From assembly GCF_900104775.1 (NCBI RefSeq), contig NZ_FNSA01000003.1, positions 62,001-126,000 of the forward strand: a stretch of DNA of 64,000 nucleotides, in the 5' to 3' direction. Source of the stretch: Tsukamurella tyrosinosolvens. GTDB lineage: Bacteria; Actinomycetota; Actinomycetes; Mycobacteriales; Mycobacteriaceae. Under the pieces are notes generated by a model that was not told the DNA's origin, did no database searches, and saw only the letters and a list, made by a program, of their open reading frames with translations. This document shows positions 50,466 to 59,677 of the stretch, in pieces (position 1 is the first letter of the stretch; every line of letters starts with the position of its first letter). The position numbers and the translations under genes are program-made.

Positions 50466-51128
50466 ATGCTCGGCGTCATGTTCGCAACAACACGCCCCTG
50501 GACCGCCGCGACGACGGCCGTCGTCGCCGCGCTGGCGCTCGGCGGGCTCTACCTCGCGGCGGTCGGAAACTCGACCGGCCAGCTCGTCGACCACGAGCTC
50601 ATGCGGATGATCTCCGCCGCCTTCGGGGTGGAGAACCCCGTCGAGGGCGCGCTCGGCCGGTATCAGCTCCCGATGCTCGCGGTCGGCGGCCTCGTCGTCG
50701 CCGCGGTCGTCGCGAGCCGCCGGTCCAAGACGGTCGCCGTCTCGGCGGCGCTCGTCCTCGCCTCGACGGTCGCGGGCGCCTACCTGCTCAAGGCCCTGCT
50801 CGATCGGCCCTCCTTCGGCATCGGCCCCGAGCTCAACTCCTTCCCGTCGAACACCGTCGCCGTGGTCGCCGCGCTCGCGGTGATCCTGGTCGGCTCCGCC
50901 GCGCGCCGCTACCGGACCGCGGCACTCGTCCTCGCCGTCGCCGCCGGGAGTGTGGTCTCCGTCCTCGTCGTCGCCCAACAGTGGCACCGCCCCGGCGATG
51001 TCCTGGGAGCATGGTTGGTGGCCGTCGGCGCCGCCGCGGTGGTCCGGGTCGGTCAGGCCGCCTGGGCCTGGACGTCCGACGTGGAAGGGAGCCTCACGGG
51101 TGGTCAGACTGCTGCTCATCGAGGATGA
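50466..51128 (+). CDS. PAP2-superfamily lipid phosphatase-like membrane protein
   Basis: 220 residues, about six TM segments. PAP2 motifs: KALLDRPS (KxxxxxxRP variant), FPSNT (PSGH motif with Asn for Gly-His), and QQWHRPGDVLGAW (the C3 His-Asp part). The substituted middle motif makes catalysis less certain, but Asn variants occur in family members I recall. Likely substrates are lipid phosphates such as undecaprenyl- or phosphatidic-type. Its 3' end overlaps the next response-regulator gene by 29 bp, so the three genes are one operon. ATG 50466 or 50478. Confidence 0.78.
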   Translation: MLGVMFATTRPWTAATTAVVAALALGGLYLAAVGNSTGQLVDHELMRMISAAFGVENPVEGALGRYQLPMLAVGGLVVAAVVASRRSKTVAVSAALVLASTVAGAYLLKALLDRPSFGIGPELNSFPSNTVAVVAALAVILVGSAARRYRTAALVLAVAAGSVVSVLVVAQQWHRPGDVLGAWLVAVGAAAVVRVGQAAWAWTSDVEGSLTGGQTAAHRG

Positions 51129-51798
51129 CCCGGCGATCGTCGACGCGTTGACGCTCTCGCTCGGCCGGCTCGACCACACCGTCGAGCACCTGGCCGCCGC
51201 CACGGACGACCTCGAGGAGCGCGTGACCGCCGCCGACGCGGTGATCCTCGACGTCGGCCTGCCCGGCGAGGACGGCTTCGCCGTGTGCCGCCGCATCCGC
51301 CGCTCCAGCACGGTCCCGATCCTCATGCTCACGGCCCGCTCGGACGACATCGACACCGTCGCCGGGCTCGAGGCCGGCGCCGACGACTACGTCGTCAAGC
51401 CCGTCAGCCCCCGCGTGCTCGACGCCCGGATCAAGGCCGCGCTCCGCCGTTCCGCGCCCGCCGACCTCGCCCCGGCACCGTCGGCCGAGGTGGCGGCACC
51501 GTCGAACGACGGTCCGCTGACCGTCGACCGGGCCGGTGCGGAGGTCCTGCGCGACGGTGCGCCCCTGCCGCTCACGCCCACCGAGAAGCGGCTGATGTAC
51601 GCCTTCGCCGACCACCCCGGCCAGGTGCTCAGCCGCGAGCAGCTGCTCGCGATGGCCTGGAACCAGGACTTCCTCGGCGACTCCCGGCTGGTGGACAACG
51701 CGATCCTGCGGCTGCGGCCCAAGATCGACCCGCCCGACGGCAACAGCCACATCGAGACGGTGCGCGGCTTCGGCTACCGGTTCCGGCCCACGCCGTGA
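51100..51798 (+). CDS. OmpR-family response regulator
   Basis: 232 residues from GTG 51100 with GGAAGGGAG upstream. Receiver: EDD (8-10), Asp51 in VILDVGLPG, LTARSDDID, VVKPVSPR. After a linker rich in Ala/Pro/Ser the winged helix follows: PLTPTEKRLMYAFADHPGQVLSREQLL and DNAILRLRPKIDPP, HIETVRGFGYRFRP. Coupled to PAP2 above (29-bp overlap) and kinase below (4-nt GTGA overlap). Probably responds to an envelope signal, given the PAP2 partner. Confidence 0.9.
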   Translation: MVRLLLIEDDPAIVDALTLSLGRLDHTVEHLAAATDDLEERVTAADAVILDVGLPGEDGFAVCRRIRRSSTVPILMLTARSDDIDTVAGLEAGADDYVVKPVSPRVLDARIKAALRRSAPADLAPAPSAEVAAPSNDGPLTVDRAGAEVLRDGAPLPLTPTEKRLMYAFADHPGQVLSREQLLAMAWNQDFLGDSRLVDNAILRLRPKIDPPDGNSHIETVRGFGYRFRPTP

Positions 51799-53183
51799 TC
51801 GCGGGCCTGCGCACCCGGATCCTCGCGATCATCGTGATCGTGACCTGCTTGACCGCGGGCGTCACCGGCGTCGCCGTCGCGATGGTGGTGCGGGACTGGG
51901 TGTATCAGGACGCGCAGGAGGCCGTGCTCACCACGTTCCGGCACGACATGGAGACCTTCGAGCGCCAGGGGATGCCGACGCCGGGCAGCGGCGGGGCCTC
52001 GCCGGGAGGCCGATCGAGCATCGGGGAGTTCCTCCCGGGCGATTACACCGTGGAGGTCGACGGGGTGACCGTCCGCCAGGGGTCCGCACCCCCGCAGGAT
52101 TTCCCCGGGGCGATGCGGCGCGAGCTCGAGCGGGTGCCGTCGCTGTACCGCTTCCAGCGGTTGCCGGACGGGAAGGTGCTCGTCGCGCACAGCGTTCCTC
52201 GGCCGGCGATCTTCAACGCGGAGAGCGTCGTGGTCTACGGTGTGCAGCCGCTCGAGGACGTCGGGCCCCGGTTGAGCCGGCTCACGTTGCTGGTCGTCGT
52301 CGCCGTGGCCGGGAGCGCTCTGCTCGGCATCCTCGTCGCGCTGATCGTGGCGCGCACGGTGACCAGGCCGCTCAGCCGGATCCAGTCCGTCGCCGCGCGG
52401 GTCACGGACGGCGACACCGAGGCCCGCCTGCCCGCGACGAACGTCACCGAGCTGCGCGATCTCACCGACACCTTCAACTCCATGCTCGACCGGCAGAACC
52501 AGTCGATCGACGTGCTGCGCCACCAGGACGCGCGGTCGCGGCGGTTCGTCGGCGACGTCTCGCACGAGTTGCGCAGCCCGCTCGCCGCGCTGGTCCCCGC
52601 CGCGGAGGTGCTGCGCGAGGAGGCCGCGACGCTCCCGGCCGACGCCGACCTCCGGCGCGCCTCCGAGCTGGTCGCCTCCGAGGTCGACACCCTCGCCGGT
52701 CTCGTCGACGACCTGCTGGAGATGACCCGCCTCGACGCCGGCGCCGCCGAGGTGCGGCGCACGCCGTTCGAGCTGGTCGGGGCCCTGCGCGACGCGCTCT
52801 CCGCCCGCGGCTGGCACTCCGTCCAGGTCGACGGTGCGCCCCTCACCGTCGAATCCGATCGGCGCCGGGTGGTCGCGGTGGTGACCAACCTCGTCGGCAA
52901 CGCCGTCCGGCACGGTGCCCCGCCCGTGACGGTGACCGTGGCCTCCGGGCCGCAGGGGAGCGTGGTCGAGGTGCGCGATCACGGGCCGGGGGTGCCGCCC
53001 GGCGACGAGGAGCGGGTGTTCGGCCGGTTCGCCAAGGCCCAGGAGGCCCGCTCGCGCGGCGCCGGCGGGGGCGCGGGCCTCGGGCTCGCGATCGCCCGGG
53101 ACAACGCGCGGCTGCTGGGCGGCGACGTCGACTACCGGCGCGAGGGCGCGACCACCGTCTTCCGGTTGCGGCTCGCCCGGTAA
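51795..53183 (+). CDS. Sensor histidine kinase
   Basis: 462 residues. TM1 about 9-32, an extracytoplasmic domain ~33-158 (with Gly/Ser/Pro-rich GMPTPGSGGASPGG), TM2 ~160-186, HAMP, H-box with His257 in DVSHELRSPL, N-box NLVGNAVRHG, G-boxes RDHGPGVPPGDEERVFGRF and GAGGGAGLGLAIARDN. The start overlaps the regulator's stop. The last part of the operon PAP2-RR-HK. The extracellular domain has no recognised ligand fold. Confidence 0.9.
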   Translation: MIAGLRTRILAIIVIVTCLTAGVTGVAVAMVVRDWVYQDAQEAVLTTFRHDMETFERQGMPTPGSGGASPGGRSSIGEFLPGDYTVEVDGVTVRQGSAPPQDFPGAMRRELERVPSLYRFQRLPDGKVLVAHSVPRPAIFNAESVVVYGVQPLEDVGPRLSRLTLLVVVAVAGSALLGILVALIVARTVTRPLSRIQSVAARVTDGDTEARLPATNVTELRDLTDTFNSMLDRQNQSIDVLRHQDARSRRFVGDVSHELRSPLAALVPAAEVLREEAATLPADADLRRASELVASEVDTLAGLVDDLLEMTRLDAGAAEVRRTPFELVGALRDALSARGWHSVQVDGAPLTVESDRRRVVAVVTNLVGNAVRHGAPPVTVTVASGPQGSVVEVRDHGPGVPPGDEERVFGRFAKAQEARSRGAGGGAGLGLAIARDNARLLGGDVDYRREGATTVFRLRLAR

Positions 53184-53192
53184 ATTCGGGTC

Positions 53193-53990
53193 ATGCGCGT
53201 GGCGGTGATCGACTCCGGTTTCGGGATGGTCAACTACGCCGACGCCCTCTCCCGCGTGCGGCCGGACACCGAGCTGGTGCTGGCCCGCGACCCGGACAAC
53301 ATGCCCTACGGTCTGCTGGAACCCGCCCGGATCTCGGAGTGCGTGGTCGCCATGGCCGGCGCCGCTGCCCGGTACGGCGTCGACGCGATCATCGTCGCCT
53401 GCAACACCGGCTCCATGTACGCGTTGGAGGCGGCGCGCGCCCGCTTCGAGCCCGCGGTCCCCGTGGTCGGGGTGGTGCCCGCCATCCGCCCCGCGGGGTC
53501 GACGGGGCGGCCCTTCGCCGTCTGGGCGACCGCCGCGGCCACGGTGAGCGACTACCAGACCTCGCTCATCGACGCCTTCGCCGACCCGGCCCTCGCGCAC
53601 CGCATCCCCTGCTACGGCCTGGCCGAGGCGATCGACTCCGGCGACCCCGAGCGCGTCGCGGTGGCGATCGACGCCGCGGCCGCCGCGACCCCCGCCGACA
53701 TCGAGTCGGTGGTGTTGGGCTGCACCCACTACGGGCTGGTCAGGGAGCCGATCGTGGCCGCGCTGCAGGAGCGGACGGGGCGCGAGGTCGCCGTCTTCGA
53801 CTCGCCGGAACCCGTCGCACGGCAGACGCTGCGCCGGCTCGGAGTGGAGCCCGGCGGACCGTCGGAGCTGGGCGCCGTGGTGGCCGTGCTCGAGTCCGGG
53901 AGGCCCGGCGCGCTGCCCGCGTCGCTGGCGGCGTATCCCGCCGGGCGGCTGTTGCTGGAGCGATGCGGTCGCAGCGCGAAAACGCGGTGA
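53193..53990 (+). CDS. Glutamate/aspartate racemase family protein (MurI-like)
   Basis: 265 residues. Asp/Glu racemase fold with the two catalytic Cys: first in IIVACNTGS (~residue 69-70), second in VLGCTHYGL (~182-185). In true MurI the first is ACNTAS and the N terminus DSGVGG; here it is DSGFGMVNYADAL and CNTGS. So it may be a paralog of MurI rather than the peptidoglycan enzyme. It lies 9 bp after the kinase stop. No other peptidoglycan gene is adjacent; whether the genome has another murI is unknown from this window. Confidence 0.78.
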   Translation: MRVAVIDSGFGMVNYADALSRVRPDTELVLARDPDNMPYGLLEPARISECVVAMAGAAARYGVDAIIVACNTGSMYALEAARARFEPAVPVVGVVPAIRPAGSTGRPFAVWATAAATVSDYQTSLIDAFADPALAHRIPCYGLAEAIDSGDPERVAVAIDAAAAATPADIESVVLGCTHYGLVREPIVAALQERTGREVAVFDSPEPVARQTLRRLGVEPGGPSELGAVVAVLESGRPGALPASLAAYPAGRLLLERCGRSAKTR

Positions 53991-54049
53991 CAAAAGAATC
54001 GCGATGAGATATATGCATCACCGCAACTCTCCTGTTATCCTGAGAGGGC

Positions 54050-54083
54050 ACTGACCGCAGCTGACTCGCTCGCTGCGGTCAGT
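54050..54083. terminator. 12-bp-stem hairpin in the murI-like/YcxB-like gap
   Basis: ACTGACCGCAGC (54050-54061) and GCTGCGGTCAGT (54072-54083) pair exactly around a 10-nt loop. It lies 60 bp after the racemase stop, and GGGCTTTTG follows 15 nt further on the plus strand. That suggests a terminator, possibly bidirectional since the next gene converges. The gap 53991-54149 otherwise has a short CTCTC/GAGAG dyad (54027-54046) and no ORF. Confidence 0.55.
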
Positions 54084-54149
54084 AGTCATTTGCAGGGCTT
54101 TTGATCTCTCAAGTTAGCCCCGGGTCTCTCAGGTGAAACGTCAACTGTC

Positions 54150-54776
54150 TCAGTCGATGAGACGGGCGAAGGCCGGATCGGTCAGAGTCGACTCCAGAAG
54201 CGCGGCCGGGATCGCAAGGACTTCACCCTCGGGAAGTTGGAGGACGAAGAGACTGCCGACGCGGCGGAAGCCTTCGATGTCGCTTCGCGCGATGATGATC
54301 GTGTTGATCCGGTTGTCGATGCGGATACGGGTCGCATCGCTCCCGGCCGCCCAGCGTGTGCCGGCCCGCAGGACCTTTCGGTTCTGGCGCCACGCGGCGA
54401 ACAGGCAGATCAGGAGAATTTCGAGACTCAGGCCGAGGAAGAAGCACCCGCCGATCAGCAGCCCCAGGGGCCAGCCGCTGCCCGTGGCGATGCAGACCGC
54501 TGCGACGATCACTCCCACCACGAGCCCGATCACCAGCGACCGCACCCAGAAGCGCCGCTGTCGCAGTACGGACAAGCTCGCGCGGCGGAGGTCCCCGGGC
54601 TGGGCCACCCACTCGACCGTGATCGGAGGGATCCGGTCGGCGTTGTCCGGCGAGGACTCAGGCGGCACGGTGTCCCCGGGGCCTGTGCCCGCCTCTGGAG
54701 CAGAATCCGTCGCCGCGACGTCGTCCGGCGTTGGATCGTGCGGCGTCGAGAGGTCCTGTTGCGGCTCGTTCGTCAC
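54150..54776 (-). CDS. YcxB-like membrane protein of unknown function
   Basis: 208 residues. Residues 1-50 are acidic and Pro/Ser-rich, probably disordered. Then VEWVAQPGDLRRASLSVLRQRRF (58-80), two TM helices (82-104 and 108-132), and a C-terminal domain with RIRIDNRINTIIIARSDIEGFRRVGSLFVLQLPEGEVLAIP. The helix pair followed by an 'I-x-W/F ... lL ... ipk' beta domain is the YcxB/PH-like arrangement. Function unknown. Codon use and composition look a little less GC-biased than its neighbours (54290-54330). It is separated from the ABC operon by a terminator hairpin. Confidence 0.65.
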   Translation of the reverse strand: MTNEPQQDLSTPHDPTPDDVAATDSAPEAGTGPGDTVPPESSPDNADRIPPITVEWVAQPGDLRRASLSVLRQRRFWVRSLVIGLVVGVIVAAVCIATGSGWPLGLLIGGCFFLGLSLEILLICLFAAWRQNRKVLRAGTRWAAGSDATRIRIDNRINTIIIARSDIEGFRRVGSLFVLQLPEGEVLAIPAALLESTLTDPAFARLID

Positions 54777-54833
54777 GGATGCAGTCTCACACGATCGCTA
54801 TCCAGAATGCGCCATCGGCCTCGCCGTCGCCTT

Positions 54834-54897
54834 CCCGCGCCCGTTTCGCACTCTTCATCCCGGTGCAACGGGATGAAGAGGCGGAAACGGGAGCGGG
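54834..54897. terminator. 29-bp near-perfect hairpin after the ABC exporter operon
   Basis: Arms 54834-54862 and 54869-54897 pair at 25 of 29 positions around GTGCAA. The inner 12 bp (CTCTTCATCCCG / CGGGATGAAGAG) are perfect. No T-run follows, as is usual for high-GC actinobacterial terminators. It lies 13 bp after the permease stop (minus strand) and ahead of the YcxB-like gene, so it probably ends the ABC operon. Confidence 0.65.
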
Positions 54898-54909
54898 AGC
54901 GACGCTGGC

Positions 54910-56490
54910 CTACGCGGCCAGGTCCCGGCGGGACTCGGAGAAGGCGGCCGCGATCAGACCCGCAGCGGCGATCACGACCAGCGTGATCGTGGCCCCGGTG
55001 AGCACGGCGGCGCCGGGTTGCGTCGCGACGTGCTTGAATGGCGAGACCTTCGCGACCCAATCGGGGAGCTTGAGCACGTCGGCGATCATCGTGGTCACGC
55101 ACAGCGCGAGCACGATCCAGCCCACGGACGACCACCGCGCCGAGATCGCGCCCGCGAGGGCGGCGATCGCCGTGATCACCCACACCGCCGGCAGCGCGGC
55201 CAGCGCGGGGACGATCAGCTCGCGGCCGGCGGTGAGCGAGACGCCCACGCCGAGCGCGAGACTGACCACCGTCGTCGCGATCACCGCAGCGGTCAGGTGC
55301 GACGCGTACCAGCGCAGCCGCGCCACCGGCGCCGACAGGAGGTACTCCGCGCGGCCCGAGGTCTCCTCGGAGCAGGCCGTGTTGACGATGGAGATGCCCA
55401 GCGCCGCGACCGCCATGCCCATGATGGAGAACTCGGCACCGAAGAAGACGTCCAGCAGGCTGGAGCCGGATCCGCCGAGGCGCTCGAGCATCTCGCGCGT
55501 GCCGGCGTTGCCCGCGAGCGAGTCGATCGCGCTGCCCATGCCGCCGAAGGCGAGGCCGACGGCCAGCATGCCGATGCTCCAGCCGATGAGCTGGCCGCGG
55601 TGCAGCCGCCACGTGAGCGCCTCCACCGAACCGAGCAGGGCGCTGCCGCGTGCGCGGCCCCGACCGACGGGGATGAGGCCCGCGCCCAGGTCGCGCTGCG
55701 CGGCGAGTCGGAGCGCCGCCGCGGTGAGCAGCACCGACGCCGCGAGCAGCAGCAGGATCGGCCAGGGCCGGTCGTCGGCGAACGGGCGGATCTGCTGCGC
55801 CCAGCCGAGGGGCGAGAGCCACGACTCCCAGCCGGGCTCGGCGGGCAGCGTCCCGTCGGTGCGGATGACGGAGACGTCGCCGACGGCCCGGAGCAGGTAG
55901 GCGCCCCCGAGGCCCACGGCGAACAGGCCGCGCGCCGCGCGCGCACCCTCCGTGAGCTGCGCGCAGAGGAGAGCGAACGCGGCGAAGACGATGCCGGTGA
56001 ACGCCCAGAGTGCGCCGAACATGATGCTGCCCTGCGTGTCCGCGCCCATGCCGACGAGCGTCAGGGCGCTCAGCACGCCGATCGCCAGGCTCAGCGCGGT
56101 GCTCTCGATGAGTGCCGCGAGCGGGGGAGCGGTGCGGTCGATCGCGGAGGCGCCCAGCATCTCCCGCCGCCCGGACTCCTCGTCGGCGCGGGTGTGGCGG
56201 ATCACCAGCAGGCCCGTGAGCAGCCCGAGCGCGGCCGCCATCATCACGACCATCTTGATCATGCCGACCGCGCCGGTGGTGGCGGAGTACACGGGCCCGA
56301 ACATCGCGACGAGCGAAGGGTTCTCGCTCGCGGCCCGCGCGGCGGAGTCGAGGGCGGACTGGTCGGCGTAGGTGGTCTTCGCCGTCGAATAGGCCGACGC
56401 GGCCATCGCCACGTAGAGCAGGAGCCACACCACCAGCTGGATGCGGTCGCGCCGCACCACCAGCCGCAGGGTGGCGCCCAAGCCGGTCAT
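54910..56490 (-). CDS. ABC exporter permease (antibiotic/polyketide-exporter type)
   Basis: 526 residues, 12 or so TM segments in two related halves ([18 protein letters not shown] at the start; [24 protein letters not shown] mid-way). Each half begins with a Arg-rich loop and ends near EESGRREML / [15 protein letters not shown], the family's cytoplasmic signature. The type is found in Streptomyces and mycobacteria as exporters of tetronasin-like or other polyketides. Its ATG overlaps the ATPase stop by four bases, so the two subunits are coupled. Cargo unknown. Confidence 0.85.
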   Translation of the reverse strand: MTGLGATLRLVVRRDRIQLVVWLLLYVAMAASAYSTAKTTYADQSALDSAARAASENPSLVAMFGPVYSATTGAVGMIKMVVMMAAALGLLTGLLVIRHTRADEESGRREMLGASAIDRTAPPLAALIESTALSLAIGVLSALTLVGMGADTQGSIMFGALWAFTGIVFAAFALLCAQLTEGARAARGLFAVGLGGAYLLRAVGDVSVIRTDGTLPAEPGWESWLSPLGWAQQIRPFADDRPWPILLLLAASVLLTAAALRLAAQRDLGAGLIPVGRGRARGSALLGSVEALTWRLHRGQLIGWSIGMLAVGLAFGGMGSAIDSLAGNAGTREMLERLGGSGSSLLDVFFGAEFSIMGMAVAALGISIVNTACSEETSGRAEYLLSAPVARLRWYASHLTAAVIATTVVSLALGVGVSLTAGRELIVPALAALPAVWVITAIAALAGAISARWSSVGWIVLALCVTTMIADVLKLPDWVAKVSPFKHVATQPGAAVLTGATITLVVIAAAGLIAAAFSESRRDLAA

Positions 56491-57383
56491 CGCACGGCCC
56501 CGGCGGTGTCGTAGTGCCGCAGGAAGAGCTCCTCCAGCGTCGGCGGGCGGCTGGTCAGCGACGTGGGACCGGCGGCCGCGAGCTCGCCGAGGAGGCGGCC
56601 GAGGTCGGCGGACTCCACGCTGAACGAGACACGGTCACCGTCGGCCTGCAGGTCGTGCACGCCCGCGGTGTTCGCCAGGTCGACGGGGCGCGCCAGCGTC
56701 GCCTCGACCCGGGTGCGCGACAGGTGGCGGAGCGAGGCCAGCGAACCGGTCTCGACCGACGCACCGTCCTTGATGATGGTGACGGTGTCCGCCACCCGGT
56801 CCACCTCGGACAGGATGTGGCTGGACAGCAGGATGGACGTGCCGGCGGCCTTCGCCTCGGCGAGGCACTGTGTGAAGACCTCCTCCATGAGCGGGTCGAG
56901 GCCGGAGGTGGGCTCGTCGAGGATCATGAGCTCGGCGCGGGCGGCGAAGGCGGCGACCAGCGCGACCTTCTGCCGGTTGCCCTTGCTGTAGGTGCGGGCC
57001 TTCTTCGCGGGGTCGAGGGCGAAGCGTTCGATCAGCTCGGCCCGGCGCGCCTCGTCGAGGCCGCCGCGCAGGCGCCCCATGAGGTCGATGATCTCGCCGC
57101 CGGAGAGGTTGGGCCACAGGGTCACGTCACCCGGCACGTAGGCGAGGCGGCGGTGCAGCTCGGGGGCCTGCGACCACGGGTCGCCGCCGAGCAGTTCGAC
57201 GGTGCCCGAGGTCTTCTTCAGCAGGCCGAGGAGGACGCGGATGGTGGTGGACTTGCCCGCCCCGTTGGGGCCGAGGAAGGCGTGGACCTCTCCCGGTGTC
57301 ACGTGGAGGTCGAGCCCGGTGAGTGCGTGTGCGCTGCCGAAGGTCTTGGTGAGGCCCTCGACGCGGATGACTTCAGTTGTCAT
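56487..57383 (-). CDS. ABC exporter ATP-binding subunit
   Basis: 298 residues. Walker [10 protein letters not shown] (39-47), Q-loop region with [18 protein letters not shown], signature [14 protein letters not shown] (variant of LSGGQ), Walker [14 protein letters not shown] and His in SSHILSE. DrrA/CcmA-like, with a C-terminal ~80-residue domain. Together with the next gene it forms a drug or lipid exporter of DrrAB type. The start faces a palindrome and the divergent GbsR/MarR gene. A translation of 56635-57117 in another frame is only a shadow. Confidence 0.9.
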   Translation of the reverse strand: MTTEVIRVEGLTKTFGSAHALTGLDLHVTPGEVHAFLGPNGAGKSTTIRVLLGLLKKTSGTVELLGGDPWSQAPELHRRLAYVPGDVTLWPNLSGGEIIDLMGRLRGGLDEARRAELIERFALDPAKKARTYSKGNRQKVALVAAFAARAELMILDEPTSGLDPLMEEVFTQCLAEAKAAGTSILLSSHILSEVDRVADTVTIIKDGASVETGSLASLRHLSRTRVEATLARPVDLANTAGVHDLQADGDRVSFSVESADLGRLLGELAAAGPTSLTSRPPTLEELFLRHYDTAGAVR

Positions 57384-57403
57384 GTCGCTGACGCTACGCT
57401 CAG

Positions 57404-57419
57404 TTCACAAATTTGTGAA
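57404..57419. promoter_or_regulatory. 16-bp perfect palindrome between ABC operon and MarR-type gene
   Basis: TTCACAAATTTGTGAA is a perfect dyad in the 56-bp gap between the divergent starts (57383 and 57440). It lies 20 bp from each, so it overlaps both promoters. Size and symmetry fit a MarR/GbsR dimer; the adjacent regulator is the obvious candidate. Confidence 0.8.
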
Positions 57420-57439
57420 GTGTCTGAATTGTAGCTATC

Positions 57440-57910
57440 GTGACCAGCATGGACGCGCCGGACTTCGTGGAGAACATGGCAGCCGCGTTCGTGGATGCGG
57501 GTATGCAGCGCATGGCATCCCGCGTCTTCGCCGCGGTGCTGACGTCGCCGGAAGCGGCGCTCACGCCCTCGCAGATCGCCGAGCGGTTGCAGGTGTCCGC
57601 CGGAGCCGTGTCGGGTGCCGTGCGGTACCTCGAGCAGACGAGCATGATCCGCCGCACGCACGTCCCGGGGTCGCGGCACAGCCTGATCACCCTCGGCGAC
57701 GACATCTGGTACGAGGCCTTCGCCGCCCGCAACCCGATCCTGGAGCGGTGGCGCGATGTCGCGATCGAGGGGATCGAGGAGCTGCCCACGGGCGGCCCGG
57801 CCGCGGAGCGGCTCTCGGTGATGCGCGACTTCTTCGAGTTCATGATCGACGAGCTCCCCGAGATGATGGAGCGCTGGCGGCGGGTTCGCGAGGCCAAGCA
57901 CGGGCACTGA
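57440..57910 (+). CDS. GbsR/MarR-family transcriptional regulator
   Basis: 156 residues from GTG 57440 (or ATG 57449). Winged helix: MQRMASRVFAAVLTSPEAALTPSQIAERLQVSAGAVSGAVRYLEQTSMIRRTHVPGSRHS (key pieces MASRVFA, AERLQVSAGAVSGAV, MIRRTHVPGSR). This is the GbsR type (long linker, DNA-binding N-terminal half). C-terminal helices ALMRDFFEFMIDELPEMMERWR mediate dimer formation. Divergent from the ABC exporter and next to a perfect palindrome, it probably represses the exporter and itself until a toxic cargo binds. Confidence 0.85.
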   Translation: MTSMDAPDFVENMAAAFVDAGMQRMASRVFAAVLTSPEAALTPSQIAERLQVSAGAVSGAVRYLEQTSMIRRTHVPGSRHSLITLGDDIWYEAFAARNPILERWRDVAIEGIEELPTGGPAAERLSVMRDFFEFMIDELPEMMERWRRVREAKHGH

Positions 57911-57941
57911 CACCGGGCGACGGCGGTGCAATGATGGGCGC

Positions 57942-58814
57942 ATGACTGCACCCACCCCGCCCGGCGGCACCTTCGACCTCGGCGGCGACCTCACCGTCAC
58001 CCGGTTCGGTTACGGGGCCATGCAACTCGCGGGGCCGCACGTCTTCGGACCGCCCGCCGACCGCGAGGCCGCGATCGAGGTGCTGCACGACGTGATCGAC
58101 CTCGGCATCACGCACATCGACACCAGCGACTACTACGGCCCGTTCGTCACCAACGAGATCATCCGTGAGGCGCTGCACCCGTACCCGGAGTCCCTGCACA
58201 TCGTCACCAAGGTCGGCGCCCGGCGCGACGACACCGGCGGCTGGCCTCCCGCCCTCGAGCCCGACGACCTGCGCCGCGCCGTCGACGAGAACCTCGAGCG
58301 CCTGGGCCTCGACGTGATCGACGTGGTGAACCTGCGCGTCGGCGATTTCGACACCCCCAGCGCCGGCTCGATCGCCGAGCCCTTCACCGTGCTCGCCGAG
58401 CTGCAGCAGCAGGGCCTGATCCGCCACCTCGGCGTGAGCACCGTGACGGCCGAGCAGGTGGCCGAGGCGCAGTCGATCGCGCCGGTGGCGTGCGTGCAGA
58501 ACTTCTACAACATCGCCCATCGCGTCGACGACGAGCTGGTGGATTCCCTGGCGGCGCAGGGCATCGCGTACGTGCCCTACTTCCCGCTCGGTGGGTTCAG
58601 CCCGCTCCAGTCGGACGCGCTGAACGCGGTCGCGGCCCGGCTCGGCGCCACCCCGATGTCGGTCGCCCTCGCGTGGTTGCTGCAGCGTTCGCCGAACATC
58701 CTCCTGATTCCCGGCACCTCGTCGATCGCGCACCTGCGCGAGAACGTCGCCGGCGCCGCGCTGGAGCTCCCGGAGGACGCGCTCGCCGAGCTGGACGCGA
58801 TCGGCGCCCGCTGA
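57942..58814 (+). CDS. Aldo/keto reductase
   Basis: 290 residues. TIM-barrel NADPH oxidoreductase: FGYGAMQLAGPHVFGPP at the start, DTSDYYGPF (catalytic Asp and Tyr), TKVGAR (Lys), and the phosphate-binding LLIPGTSSIAHLRENVAG at the C terminus. The fourth residue of the usual tetrad is altered: DVVNLRVGD has Arg where DxxQLH has His. Many bacterial AKRs with His missing are still active with modified specificity. Stands alone, 31 bp after the MarR-type gene on the same strand, so co-expression is possible. Confidence 0.86.
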   Translation: MTAPTPPGGTFDLGGDLTVTRFGYGAMQLAGPHVFGPPADREAAIEVLHDVIDLGITHIDTSDYYGPFVTNEIIREALHPYPESLHIVTKVGARRDDTGGWPPALEPDDLRRAVDENLERLGLDVIDVVNLRVGDFDTPSAGSIAEPFTVLAELQQQGLIRHLGVSTVTAEQVAEAQSIAPVACVQNFYNIAHRVDDELVDSLAAQGIAYVPYFPLGGFSPLQSDALNAVAARLGATPMSVALAWLLQRSPNILLIPGTSSIAHLRENVAGAALELPEDALAELDAIGAR

Positions 58815-58897
58815 TCTTCGGTGCGTGTCGGCGACGACACGCCGGGGCCCGGTCGCAGAGATGCACCGAGGCTCCGTCGGCGGTCCGCCGTACGCGG

Positions 58898-59677
58898 TCA
58901 GTAGTTGCGCGGCCCGGTCTCGTAGCGGCCGTCGGCGACCAGCCACGTCACGGCGACGACGGCGATCGGCGTCACGCACAGGATCGCGATCAGGACGTAC
59001 AGCTGCATCACCGCCGCGGCGAGGGGCGAGGCGCCACCCAGCACCATGCCCACGAACGCGCCGGGGATCGTGACCAGCCCGACGGTCCGCGTCTGGTCCA
59101 GCGCGGGGATCAGCGCCGTCGCGGCCGCGCTGCGCGCCAGCTCCAGCCGCACGAACAGCGGATCGAGGCCCAGCGCCAGGCCGGCCTCCAGCTCGCCCCG
59201 TCGCGCGTTCAGCTCCTCCAGGGCGCGCTTCCCGGCGAGCCCCGCGCCGGCCATCGCCGCACCGATCGCGCTGCCCGCCACGGGAATCACCGCGATTCCC
59301 CGCGCCGGCAGCACCCCGGTCGCCATGAGCGCCGCCGTCAGGACCGCGGCCGGGCCGGCCACCGCCGCGGTCGTCGCCGCCAGTTCCGACCACCGCGGCC
59401 GTCGCGCGACGATGCGGCGCGCCGCCGTCCACCCCGCCGTGACGCCCATGAGCAGCACGAACGCCGCGGTGAACCACAGGCTCCGCACGATCAGGCTGAG
59501 CACCATCCCGAGCACCGCGAGCTGCACCGTCGCGCGGACCGTCGAACCGAGGATCGCCGGTCCGTATCCGGTGCGCCCGAGCCACGCCACGGCCGCGCCC
59601 GTGAGGGCGAGGGCGACGAGGGCGACGGCGAGCCCCGGGCCCACCGTGAGCAGCTCGCCCGGATCACTTCCGGTCAT
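58898..59677 (-). CDS. fetB: FetB-like ABC transporter permease (iron/UPF0014)
   Basis: 259 residues, seven TM segments. UPF0014 marks: [101 protein letters not shown] (key pieces [25 protein letters not shown]). FetAB exports iron in E. coli; no fetA ATPase gene is beside it here, so the partner must be elsewhere. The gene is alone, opposed to gltB by a 218-bp intergenic stretch. Confidence 0.82.
   Translation of the reverse strand: MTGSDPGELLTVGPGLAVALVALALTGAAVAWLGRTGYGPAILGSTVRATVQLAVLGMVLSLIVRSLWFTAAFVLLMGVTAGWTAARRIVARRPRWSELAATTAAVAGPAAVLTAALMATGVLPARGIAVIPVAGSAIGAAMAGAGLAGKRALEELNARRGELEAGLALGLDPLFVRLELARSAAATALIPALDQTRTVGLVTIPGAFVGMVLGGASPLAAAVMQLYVLIAILCVTPIAVVAVTWLVADGRYETGPRNY

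Noticed and set aside
54050-54083. tRNA gene in the AT-rich gap
   Set aside because: There is a single hairpin, no TTC loop (GGTTCRA) and no cloverleaf; it fits a terminator better.
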